Shown here: positions 1-6,041 of the stretch, piece after piece
How positions within the stretch are numbered: the first letter of the stretch is position 1
Layout of the letters: every line of letters starts with the position of its first letter
DNA from: CAYLHX01 sp964383675
Lineage (GTDB): Bacteria; Patescibacteriota; Gracilibacteria; UBA1369; LOWO2-01-FULL-3
DNA: 6,282 nucleotides
NCBI GenBank assembly: GCA_964383675.1
Contig: CAYLHX010000038.1
Location: 1-6,282, forward strand
Direction: 5' to 3'
The notes under the pieces: model-generated
Databases searched by the model: none
The model's input: only the letters and a program-made list of their open reading frames with translations
What the model was told of the DNA's origin: nothing
Program-made: the position numbers and the translations under genes

Positions 1-110
1 TGGTTGAAGCGAAGAGTGACCTGAAATTTAAAAAGAGACTCTTGAAATATAACGGCCGTCCCTTCTTCGTTGAAGATGTAATGAACTTTATTGATAAAAA
101 CAAATCATGA
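1..110 (+). CDS. korA: 2-oxoacid:ferredoxin oxidoreductase alpha subunit, C-terminal end (partial)
   Basis: Only the last 35 codons are present. They read in the frame starting at base 3 and end with TGA at 108-110. The tail contains the string KYNGRPFFVEDVMNFI, which resembles the C-terminal end (YxGRPF.xEE) of alpha subunits of two-subunit 2-oxoacid:ferredoxin oxidoreductases. The stop overlaps the start of the next gene as ATGA, and that gene is clearly the matching beta subunit, so alpha/beta order and translational coupling support the call. In this family the alpha subunit (often fused to the gamma domain) helps bind the 2-oxoacid and CoA. The substrate (2-oxoglutarate, pyruvate or branched-chain oxoacid) cannot be judged from 35 residues. 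The symbol is by analogy. Confidence 0.75.
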   Translation, partial: VEAKSDLKFKKRLLKYNGRPFFVEDVMNFIDKNKS

Positions 111-1000
111 GGCATGAAGATTTAGTAAAATTAGTTAAAGATTCTTCCAAACTGGAAGCGCTGGAGACCGACAAAAAAATCACCTGGTGCGGCAGTTGCG
201 GAAACTACGGTATTCAAAACTCCCTAATGCGCGCGCTGGTTTTGGAAAATTATGGACAGCGGGATTTTCTGATGTGTTTTGATGTCGGCTGCTCCGGAAA
301 CGGGGCTGATAAGATTGAAGGGTATACCATCCACGGACTTCACGGCCGCGTAATAAGTTTGGCTGCCGGCTGTGCCGTGGCCAATCCAAAGATGAAAGTA
401 ATCGCCGAGGCCGGTGACGGAGCCACTTTCAGTGAAGGTGTAAATCATTTGATCCATGCCGTGCGCAACGACTATCCGGTATTGTTCATTTTGCACAACA
501 ACGAAAACTATGGACTGACAACCGGCCAGGCTTCGGCCTGTACGCGTCTGGGCGCGGTAATGAATTCCACTCCCGACGGCGTGGCGATTGACCCGATTCA
601 TCCGGTAGAGGTGGTTTTGAGTTTGAACCCGTCGTTTGTGGCCCGAGCGTATTCCGGAGATGTGGATTATATGACCGATGTCTTCCGCGAGGGCGTGAAG
701 CACAAAGGTTTTGCCTTTATCGAGGTCTATCAAGCTTGTCCAACCTATAACCGTGAGACCCCCGATCACTGGTACCAGAGACGCATCCGCAAAATCGAAG
801 AGCTTAAAAAATACGATAAAACCGATATTGAGCAGGCCCGCAAAGTGGCTCGAGATATCGATAATGAAATTTTTACCGGTGTCTTATATCACAATCCCCA
901 AAAGAAAAACTTCATGGAAATACAGACAAACCGCAGCGATATTAATACAACCCTGGTCGAGGAGGTGAAGCGCTTTGATGTGAGCAAGTTGTTGACTTAA
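107..1000 (+). CDS. korB: 2-oxoacid:ferredoxin oxidoreductase beta subunit (TPP- and 4Fe-4S-binding)
   Basis: This 297-residue protein has the usual length for KorB/PorB-type beta subunits. The family converts a 2-oxoacid and CoA to acyl-CoA and CO2, passing electrons to ferredoxin, in the cytoplasm. The N-terminus has WCGSCGNYGI (C28, C31). C62 in GCSGNG and C211 in QACPTYN complete the four cysteines expected to hold a 4Fe-4S cluster. The HGLHGR motif lies at 75-81. The thiamine pyrophosphate motif starts at GDG (103-105) and ends at NN (131-132), followed by ENYGLTTGQ. The start ATG has no Shine-Dalgarno sequence but overlaps the alpha-subunit stop by ATGA, so it is probably read by coupled translation. 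Its TAA stop interlocks with the stop of the convergent methyltransferase gene. The exact oxoacid is unknown, so korB is used in a broad sense. Confidence 0.95.
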   Translation: MRHEDLVKLVKDSSKLEALETDKKITWCGSCGNYGIQNSLMRALVLENYGQRDFLMCFDVGCSGNGADKIEGYTIHGLHGRVISLAAGCAVANPKMKVIAEAGDGATFSEGVNHLIHAVRNDYPVLFILHNNENYGLTTGQASACTRLGAVMNSTPDGVAIDPIHPVEVVLSLNPSFVARAYSGDVDYMTDVFREGVKHKGFAFIEVYQACPTYNRETPDHWYQRRIRKIEELKKYDKTDIEQARKVARDIDNEIFTGVLYHNPQKKNFMEIQTNRSDINTTLVEEVKRFDVSKLLT

Positions 1001-1034
1001 GCGGCAGCCTTGACATGGGTAAGCTCAATCAACT
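987..1034. repeat. imperfect inverted repeat across the korB/methyltransferase stop codons
   Basis: AGTTGTTGACTTA (987-999) can pair with TAAGCTCAATCAACT (1020-1034), giving 13 pairs with two single-base bulges around a 20-base loop. It straddles the interlocked stops of the two convergent genes. Neither side has a T-run, so it is not a convincing intrinsic terminator. It might still slow polymerase or protect both 3' ends. Confidence 0.35.
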
Positions 1035-1854
1035 CATCTACTCTTGGGTGGCGTAATACTCGGCAGGCTCCAGTGCCCGGTATTCTTTCCAGAACGCCTC
1101 TTTCCTCAAAAACTTCAATTGATAGTGCGAGTGAGGGCTGGAAAAACATTATACCTCCAACTTCAGTTAGACTAATAGCCTGTAGAAAACTTAGCATTCC
1201 CGTATGTAACTGCCTGTACTGATTCGTGGGGTGGTAAGTGAATGCACCATGTATATCAAACAAGAGGTCAAATCTTTTTTTCTGTGCGCAATGCATTATG
1301 TTGGCATAGAGCAAGTCCGGGGTTAATCCGTTGCGAAAAGCGAAATGGGGCAAAGTTAAGCCGGTTGACGAACTTTCATCAATCTCCTCAATCTTCATCA
1401 ACTCTCTGTAGGCCACGCCTTCTCCACAGCCTGCATCAAGGACCGATAAAGCCCTTCCACCAAATTCATTTGAAATGCGTTTTAAAAGTCTTGAAAAGGC
1501 CCCATTACTCATATTCATTTGTCTGACATAGGAGCGATCACCTCGATATAGTTTTCTCGAAGTCATGTAGGCGCCATTCAGGTTATTACGAACTATTTCT
1601 CTATTAAAATCTTCGACCGACCTTGGTCCGCCATAATGATATCCCCCCCCTACTTTATAAACTCCCAGTTCTTTCAGTTGTTCTTCGGATTCTGGAATTT
1701 CACCGATCACTAAGGTTAGAGGATACTTAACTCCATCTACAAATCTGAAATTTCGGTCGAATTTTTCAATTTGACCATCCATGATTTCTCCTTCAGGTTC
1801 GAGATAGGTGCCCTCGTAAAACCTTTCTGCTAGTACATCAAAGTTATGCTTCAT
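997..1854 (-). CDS. class I SAM-dependent methyltransferase, substrate unknown
   Basis: This is a 285-residue soluble protein. Residues 138-146, VLDAGCGEG, form a textbook SAM-binding motif I. It is followed by the strand STGLTL (163-168), FDLLFDIHGAF (195-205) in the place of motif IV, and EVGGIMFFQP (231-240) as a later beta strand, matching a Rossmann methyltransferase order. Residues 1-130 match nothing I recognise. They are polar, with a GGGYHYGG patch at 69-76, and may bind the substrate. I cannot tell whether the target is a small molecule, lipid, protein or nucleic acid. Codons for the first GGG (69-71) contain eight consecutive G bases, a slippage-prone tract. The start ATG lies about 15 bases from a predicted transcription start and has no clear Shine-Dalgarno sequence. 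The stop interlocks with that of korB. The fold call is firm and the function open. Confidence 0.85.
   Translation of the reverse strand: MKHNFDVLAERFYEGTYLEPEGEIMDGQIEKFDRNFRFVDGVKYPLTLVIGEIPESEEQLKELGVYKVGGGYHYGGPRSVEDFNREIVRNNLNGAYMTSRKLYRGDRSYVRQMNMSNGAFSRLLKRISNEFGGRALSVLDAGCGEGVAYRELMKIEEIDESSSTGLTLPHFAFRNGLTPDLLYANIMHCAQKKRFDLLFDIHGAFTYHPTNQYRQLHTGMLSFLQAISLTEVGGIMFFQPSLALSIEVFEERGVLERIPGTGACRVLRHPRVDELIELTHVKAAA
1643..1650 (-). repeat. homopolymeric G8 tract inside the methyltransferase reading frame
   Basis: Eight consecutive C bases on the plus strand read as GGGGGGGG on the coding strand, covering Gly69-Gly71. A gain or loss of one base would shift the frame and remove the SAM-binding domain. 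Such tracts are known hot spots for slipped-strand mispairing and also for sequencing error. Confidence 0.8.
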
Positions 1855-1875
1855 CTTTAATATAAAATAGCGAGT

Positions 1876-1904
1876 TTTATAGCATCATGTCGCAATAATG
1901 TCAA
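1876..1904 (-). promoter_or_regulatory. near-consensus sigma-70 type promoter for the methyltransferase gene
   Basis: On the minus strand, TTGACA (1904-1899) is followed after exactly 17 bases by TATAAA (1881-1876), which is 6/6 and 5/6 to consensus. The queG TGA stop lies within the -35 box. Transcription would start near 1869, leaving a leader of about 15 bases before the ATG at 1854. This gives the methyltransferase its own strong promoter although it follows queG on the same strand. Confidence 0.75.
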
Positions 1905-2902
1905 GAAGGGAGGTTTCTACGAAGCCCATCCTTCTTAACTCGCATCAGTGGTGAGCCGGCGAAGGTGTCCAGGAACTGTTGATCGGTTTTAATTTGTTGT
2001 ATAGTTTTTAGGCTAAGCTTTGATCCGGCGATCTTGGGAGTTGTTAATTCGTCGTGGGAGTGGATTTTTTGGCGTGCCTGGTTATGCGGACAAACCTCTT
2101 GGCAAATATCACATCCGTACATTCGCTTGGTCTCTTTGATGACTTTTGATAACTCGGATGGGATTTTGTCTTTATTTTCAATGGTTAAGTAAGATATGCA
2201 AAGTCTGGCATCGACCACGCCCGGTGCGATAATGGCTCCGGTTGGACAAAAATCCATACAACGGGTGCAGTTGCCACAAACATTGAAAGGTTTCTCCGCC
2301 GAATTTGACCAGCGGGATTTTTGTGTTGTGGTCTTGGGGCTGTTTTGCGGTTGACCGGTTGTGCCGGTGTTGTTTGGCTGTGCCAGGTCCAAGGTGGTTA
2401 TGATCTCCGAAAGAAAGACCCAAGAGCCGAACTGCTCGGTGATGAGGCAGGTGTTTTTGCCGATGCGCCCGATGCCGGCTTGTTCGGCGAGGGCGCGTTC
2501 CAAAACAGGTCCGGTGTCCACGTAGGCTTTTGTTTTAGCCTCCGGGGCCAGTTCACTAATAAACTTTTCCAGCTGCTTCAGTTTTTTCTTAATAATTTTG
2601 TGATAGTCACGCCCATAGGCGTAACGAGCCACGCGCCCCTCTCCGCTTTTTAAAGGTTCCTGTTCACGGTAGTAGTTCAGGGCCAGGACTATTACCGATT
2701 TGGCACCCGGCAAAAGCAGCGTTAAGTCGCGGCGCTGTTCGACTTTAGTCATGTAAGACATAGTTCCCTGCTGATCTTTTTCAAGCCACTGATCAAAGGC
2801 TTTCAGGTACTTTTCTTCAATTTTGGCCGGAGAGAAACCGACCAAATCGAAGCCCAGCCGCAGCCCCTCTTCCTTGATCTTTGCACTTAATTGTTGCGTC
2901 AT
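1901..2902 (-). CDS. queG: epoxyqueuosine reductase QueG
   Basis: QueG is a cytoplasmic cobalamin- and iron-sulfur-dependent enzyme that reduces epoxyqueuosine to queuosine in tRNA wobble positions. From the ATG at 2902 the protein has 333 residues. The N-terminal domain shows RYAYGRDYH (93-101), VDTGPVLERA with the proposed acid Asp129, and GIGRIGKNT. Next come CGNCTRCMDFCPTGAI (C209, C212, C215, C219), the hallmark CISYLTIE (C235) and GCDICQEVCPHN (C264, C267, C271), enough for two 4Fe-4S clusters. FAGSPLMR and GLRRN end the core. It then stops abruptly and lacks the HEAT-like tail of longer homologues. About 35 residues rich in Asn, Thr, Gln and Ser replace the usual short link before the first cysteine motif. 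A TTG at 2917 extends the frame by five codons, but it overlaps the ribosome-binding site, so ATG 2902 is chosen. Confidence 0.93.
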   Translation of the reverse strand: MTQQLSAKIKEEGLRLGFDLVGFSPAKIEEKYLKAFDQWLEKDQQGTMSYMTKVEQRRDLTLLLPGAKSVIVLALNYYREQEPLKSGEGRVARYAYGRDYHKIIKKKLKQLEKFISELAPEAKTKAYVDTGPVLERALAEQAGIGRIGKNTCLITEQFGSWVFLSEIITTLDLAQPNNTGTTGQPQNSPKTTTQKSRWSNSAEKPFNVCGNCTRCMDFCPTGAIIAPGVVDARLCISYLTIENKDKIPSELSKVIKETKRMYGCDICQEVCPHNQARQKIHSHDELTTPKIAGSKLSLKTIQQIKTDQQFLDTFAGSPLMRVKKDGLRRNLPS

Positions 2903-2911
2903 ATTCACATG

Positions 2912-2915
2912 CTCC
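2912..2915 (-). promoter_or_regulatory. ribosome-binding site that decides the queG start
   Basis: GGAG on the minus strand lies nine bases before the ATG at 2902, a normal Shine-Dalgarno spacing. The alternative TTG start at 2917 overlaps this motif and would have none of its own. It is the only clear Shine-Dalgarno sequence among the confident genes here. Confidence 0.7.
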
Positions 2916-2935
2916 AATATATTACCGCTTTTTGC

Positions 2936-2964
2936 AATCTATTTTTAGCACATGCGCTTAACAA
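2936..2964 (-). promoter_or_regulatory. candidate queG promoter
   Basis: On the minus strand, TTGTTA (2964-2959) is separated by 17 bases from TAGATT (2941-2936). Each box matches consensus at 4/6, so the call is tentative. Position supports it, since this is the only upstream gap and queG carries a good ribosome-binding site just downstream. Confidence 0.4.
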
Positions 2965-2971
2965 GTGCATG
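2951..2971. promoter_or_regulatory. dyad, possible operator between queG and nrnA
   Basis: CATGCGCTT (2951-2959) and AAGTGCATG (2963-2971) form a 9-base inverted repeat with one G-T mismatch around AAC. The dyad covers the -35 boxes of both candidate divergent promoters, so one bound protein could control both genes. No regulator gene is in the window, and no T-run follows, so a terminator is unlikely. Confidence 0.4.
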
Positions 2972-2986
2972 CTTTGGGAATAGTAT
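2958..2986 (+). promoter_or_regulatory. candidate nrnA promoter
   Basis: TTAACA (2958-2963, 5/6 to consensus), a 17-base spacer, then TAGTAT (2981-2986, 4/6). It would start transcription near 2993 and give a leader of about 25 bases. Its -35 box shares five bases with the candidate queG promoter on the other strand. Confidence 0.45.
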
Positions 2987-3017
2987 TTTTTCTTAATCAA
3001 ACATCAAATTTAAGTTT

Positions 3018-4025
3018 ATGCTTCAGGTCCCCGACCATCTCAAAACGCCCTTTCAGCAAGCCAAAAACGCCTTAGTAAACGCGCGAAAGATTTGCATCAT
3101 TTCTCATCGCAGTCCGGACGGCGATGCCGTGGGCAGCAACCTGGCACTGAGGCTGGCGCTGGAAGCTTTGGGTAAAGAAGTGGTAAGTGCCGATGTCGAC
3201 CCGATACCCCAAGATAGTCTGTTTCTGGAAAAGGCAGATACCTTTGTGACCGATTTCAACTACGCCGACTTTGATGCAATCGTGAGCGTGGATTGCGGGG
3301 CTTTGAAGCTGGTAAAGTTTCATGAGTTTAAACCGGAGATTTTGTCCGGCCAAAAACCTTTTATAAATATCGACCACCATGAATCCAATGATAATTTCGG
3401 TACCATCAACGTAGTGGATCCACGCGCCTGCGCCACAGCCTACATCTTATTTTACTTCCTGAGATTTTGCGGCTGGAAGATTACAATCGATATTGCGACT
3501 TGTTTATTGCACGGTATCTACTTCGACACTGGTGGGATGATGCACAGCAACGCAACAGAGGACGTCTTTAAAGTCTCCAGCGAGTTGATGCTGCTGGGGG
3601 CCGATGTTAAGAGGATTTCCAAGGAATTATTCCATACAACACCTGTCAATAAACTACGCCTCTGGGGGCGTATTTTAGAGCGCGCCTATGTTAATGAGGA
3701 AAACGTTGTGGTTTCCGCCGTGGGAAAGAACGATTACGAGGTAGTGGGCGCAACTTCGAAAGATACCGGCGGTGCGATAGATTTTCTGAATTCCGTTCCG
3801 GGAGCAAATTATTGCGTGCTATTAAGTGAAGACGAAAAAGGCATCGTGAAAGGTTCTCTTCGTACCCAAAGAAACGACGTTAATCTATCGGAGGTTGCAT
3901 CGCAGTGGGGCGGGGGCGGCCACCCAAAAGCCAGTGGTTTCGGTATTGAAGGCCACTTAAGACCGGTCATGAGCTGGAAAGTAGTGAAAGATAACGGTGA
4001 CGGCGAAGAGAAAATTGAATTCTAG
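3018..4025 (+). CDS. nrnA: DHH/DHHA1 family phosphoesterase (nanoRNase / pAp phosphatase type)
   Basis: This 335-residue cytoplasmic protein has the full DHH phosphoesterase plan. The metal-binding residues appear in HRSPDGDAVGS (H30, D34, D36), SVDCG (D92), NIDHHESN (D119, H120, H121) and YFDTGGM (D170). The C-terminal DHHA1 substrate domain shows SLRTQRNDVNLSEVA (280-294) and the glycine-rich GGGGHPKASGF (298-308). The length and order match the NrnA group, which degrades 2-5 nucleotide RNAs and dephosphorylates 3'-phosphoadenosine 5'-phosphate in a Mn2+-dependent reaction. It lacks the extra domains of GdpP-type c-di-AMP enzymes and is much shorter than RecJ. A short charged tail of about 20 residues follows the DHHA1 motif. 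No Shine-Dalgarno sequence precedes the ATG. It is transcribed away from queG and ends in a stop interlocked with the ABC gene. Substrate preference is inferred from the family. Confidence 0.9.
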   Translation: MLQVPDHLKTPFQQAKNALVNARKICIISHRSPDGDAVGSNLALRLALEALGKEVVSADVDPIPQDSLFLEKADTFVTDFNYADFDAIVSVDCGALKLVKFHEFKPEILSGQKPFINIDHHESNDNFGTINVVDPRACATAYILFYFLRFCGWKITIDIATCLLHGIYFDTGGMMHSNATEDVFKVSSELMLLGADVKRISKELFHTTPVNKLRLWGRILERAYVNEENVVVSAVGKNDYEVVGATSKDTGGAIDFLNSVPGANYCVLLSEDEKGIVKGSLRTQRNDVNLSEVASQWGGGGHPKASGFGIEGHLRPVMSWKVVKDNGDGEEKIEF

Positions 4026-4033
4026 TTATTCAA
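4015..4033. repeat. small AT-rich inverted repeat over the nrnA/ABC stop codons
   Basis: TTGAAT (4015-4020) and ATTCAA (4028-4033) are perfect inverted copies around a 7-base loop containing the shared CTAG of both stops. The stem is weak and lacks a T-run. It is noted because the other convergent junction also has a dyad. Confidence 0.25.
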
Positions 4034-5797
4034 ATAGCCGCCAACCTGAAGATCCCAAAGCTTTTTGTAAAGACTGGATTTTTTGGTAACCAGATCGGCA
4101 TGTCGCCCCTCTTCAATGATTTTGCCATCTTTCAAAACAAAGATACGATCAACTTCCATGATGGTGGAAAGACGATGGGCAATGATAAGCGTGGTCTTAT
4201 TTTTGATAAGATTTTGCAGAGCTTTTTGAATGAGCGTTTCAGATTGTGAGTCCAAACTGCTGGTGGCTTCGTCCAAAATAAGTATTTTAGGATTGGCCAG
4301 AATGGCGCGGGCAATCGCGATTCTCTGTTTCTGTCCGCCGGAAAGTTTAATTCCTCTTTCACCAACCAACGTCTCATACTTCTTAGGCAGCTTTTGAATG
4401 AATTCATGACAGTGCGCCATTTTGGAGGCGGCGACCACCTCCTGATCGGAGGCATTGCGACGTCCATAGCGAATATTCTCCCTAAGTGATCTATGGAATA
4501 AAATTGGATCCTGTGGAACCATGGTGACATTTTTGCGTAAACTTTCTTGCGTCACGTTTTTAATGCTTTGCGAGTCGATGATGATCTTGCCTTTTTTGAC
4601 ATCGTGAAATCTAAGCAGCAACTTTACAAGCGTTGTTTTACCTCCTCCGGACGGCCCAATCAGGGCGACCTTTTCTCCAGGCTTGATGGCGAAAGAAAGG
4701 TTTTTGATTACATTGGAAGTGTCGTCTTCATAGCTAAAGTGAACCCGATCGAAAGTGATTTTTCCGGAGTTGATACGAATAGGTTTTGCCTTTGGTCTAT
4801 CTTTAATTTCATGTGGCTCGTTTAAGATTTCAATCATCTCTTCGGCATCGGCCAGACTTTCGTAGATGTCGCGAATGTTGCGACCAAAGTTCCAGAGCTG
4901 ATGAAACATTTCAAAAATATAGGCCTGAATTATAAAGAATTCCGAGATGCCAATGATATCGTTTTGCCAAAGCCTGATAGAAGAATAGAGAATAACCACC
5001 TCAAAAAGAATCATAAAAAGCCCCTGACCGGCCTCGATGTGCGAACCGATGTCCCAGGCTTTTTTGGCTTTTTTGCGCCAACGCTCGCTTAAGGACATAA
5101 ACCTTCGAAGCTCAAACTTGTGACCGGCAAAGAGTTTGACGGTTGCACTGTTCGTGATGGTATCGGCCAGACGAGCGGTAATTTTGGTCTCGGCGGCAGC
5201 GGCGTCGATATCCCAGCGGAATTTGTAAATAGAGATATAGTAATTGGCTACAATAAAAATAGTTGTCCAAACCAGCATGATCACGCCCAGAAGCGGATGC
5301 ACAAAGAAGAGGACGGCCAAAATCATTGCGATTCTAAGAAAAAGTGGCGTCATGTCCCAATAAATTTTATCTTCAATAACCTCGAAAGCACGCACCATCT
5401 TATTTATTTTCTTAACCAGTGAGCCGGTGAATTTGTTTGAGAAAAAGCCGTAGGAATGTTTATGAAGATAATCAAAACATTCGGTGGCGATTTTGGTCAT
5501 GATTTTGGGCTGAAAAAAGTTATTCAGATATCCGGCGGCACGCCAACCGGCAAATTCGATGAGGTCGATAACGATAATAAGTCCCAACAGCCTGAGAAGT
5601 TCTCCGATAATGGCCGATTTTTCGATATCCATCGTTAGGGCATCAAAAAATTGTCCAAAAACAATTACCCAGGCCATGCTAAAAACCACCGCAACAACCA
5701 GCGCTATGTTTTTCAGGACATAGGTTAGTTTTTCGGTTTTGACCAGCCTCCAAAAAAATTTGAAGGTGAGCCGACTGTTTGGTTGTAGTAATTTCAT
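4022..5797 (-). CDS. ABC transporter, fused permease and ATPase (half-size exporter)
   Basis: This 591-residue inner-membrane half transporter is expected to work as a dimer and export its substrate using ATP. The first 330 residues form the membrane domain, with hydrophobic segments near 28-48, 64-84, 150-168, 169-190, 258-276 and 282-300. The ATPase domain follows: Walker A GPSGGGKT (381-388), Q-loop Gln429 in VPQDPILF, signature LSGGQ (485-489), Walker B ILILDE (505-510) with catalytic Glu510, D-loop SSLD (513-516) and switch His541. All catalytic residues are intact, so a homodimer is possible and no partner half is in the window. It resembles MsbA/LmrA-type lipid or multidrug exporters, but no substrate can be read from the sequence. 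It lacks an N-terminal peptidase domain. The ATG has no Shine-Dalgarno sequence. Its own promoter lies upstream, and its stop interlocks with that of nrnA. Confidence 0.95.
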   Translation of the reverse strand: MKLLQPNSRLTFKFFWRLVKTEKLTYVLKNIALVVAVVFSMAWVIVFGQFFDALTMDIEKSAIIGELLRLLGLIIVIDLIEFAGWRAAGYLNNFFQPKIMTKIATECFDYLHKHSYGFFSNKFTGSLVKKINKMVRAFEVIEDKIYWDMTPLFLRIAMILAVLFFVHPLLGVIMLVWTTIFIVANYYISIYKFRWDIDAAAAETKITARLADTITNSATVKLFAGHKFELRRFMSLSERWRKKAKKAWDIGSHIEAGQGLFMILFEVVILYSSIRLWQNDIIGISEFFIIQAYIFEMFHQLWNFGRNIRDIYESLADAEEMIEILNEPHEIKDRPKAKPIRINSGKITFDRVHFSYEDDTSNVIKNLSFAIKPGEKVALIGPSGGGKTTLVKLLLRFHDVKKGKIIIDSQSIKNVTQESLRKNVTMVPQDPILFHRSLRENIRYGRRNASDQEVVAASKMAHCHEFIQKLPKKYETLVGERGIKLSGGQKQRIAIARAILANPKILILDEATSSLDSQSETLIQKALQNLIKNKTTLIIAHRLSTIMEVDRIFVLKDGKIIEEGRHADLVTKKSSLYKKLWDLQVGGYLNN

Positions 5798-5823
5798 TTG
5801 ATAGATTGATTGAACAACTTTCC

Positions 5824-5861
5824 GTAAAGCAGATTTTACAATAGTTTTTTATTAATGTAAA
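5824..5861. promoter_or_regulatory. two overlapping GTAAA/TTTAC dyads at the ABC promoter
   Basis: GTAAA (5824-5828) and TTTAC (5835-5839) form an inverted repeat with a 6-base gap over the -10 box and start point. TTTACA (5835-5840) also mirrors TGTAAA (5856-5861), with centres 21 bases apart, about two helical turns. Three copies of one half-site around a promoter suggest an operator, but the region is AT-rich and chance is possible. Confidence 0.3.
5833..5861 (-). promoter_or_regulatory. sigma-70 type promoter for the ABC transporter
   Basis: On the minus strand, TTTACA (5861-5856) and TAAAAT (5838-5833) are each 5/6 to consensus and are separated by exactly 17 bases. Transcription would begin near 5826, about 29 bases before the ATG at 5797. 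No ribosome-binding motif is seen in that leader. Confidence 0.6.
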
Positions 5862-5903
5862 GGGTGACGTGGCTTCAAAGTAACAACCAGAAGCGAGCCG
5901 GGC

Positions 5904-5932
5904 TTGACACCAGAAGGGGTGAGGCGTAGGAT
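5904..5932 (+). promoter_or_regulatory. forward promoter of a short terminated transcript
   Basis: TTGACA (5904-5909, 6/6), a 17-base spacer, then TAGGAT (5927-5932, 4/6). Transcription would start near 5939. The first strong signal downstream is the terminator at 6034-6056, so the predicted transcript is about 115 bases. ACCAGAAG occurs at 5886-5893 and again at 5909-5916, 23 bases apart, which may be a binding site. Confidence 0.55.
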
Positions 5933-5941
5933 CGGTGTGTT

Positions 5942-6001
5942 ATGAAAAATATTAATCTTCAAATTTCGATGTGTTGTTCCTCTTTACCAACTACTCGTTG
6001 A
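5942..6001 (+). CDS. possible 19-codon leader peptide
   Basis: ATG at 5942 opens a 19-codon frame ending in TGA at 5999-6001, with tandem Cys-Cys-Ser-Ser codons at positions 11-14 and Thr-Thr at 17-18. The stop abuts the antiterminator arm AGGGAC, so a ribosome halted there would mask it. That is the layout of translation-linked attenuation. Against it, the ATG would lie only about 3 bases from the predicted RNA start and has no Shine-Dalgarno sequence, so it would have to be read as a leaderless message. It may be a chance frame. Confidence 0.25.
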   Translation: MKNINLQISMCCSSLPTTR

Positions 6002-6041
6002 GGGACCTTTCGTGTTTGTTAAAGAATTGTAGGCGTCCCTT
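6000..6041 (+). promoter_or_regulatory. alternative (antiterminator-like) hairpin
   Basis: AGGGACCTT (6001-6009) pairs with AGGCGTCCCT (6031-6040) with one bulged C. This gives six perfect pairs plus three more and an end G-T pair around a loop of about 21 bases. The right arm includes five bases of the left arm of the terminator, so the two structures cannot form together. Confidence 0.4.

Noticed and set aside
224..769. Long antisense frame opposite korB, and similar antisense frames under queG, nrnA and the ABC gene
   Set aside because: The sense strand has complete family motifs in each case, and the antisense products show none.
1855..1900. Terminator between queG and the methyltransferase
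   Set aside because: The 46 bases contain a promoter but no stem with a T-run.
2903..2917. TTG at 2917 as queG start
   Set aside because: It overlaps the GGAG ribosome-binding site that is well spaced for the ATG at 2902.
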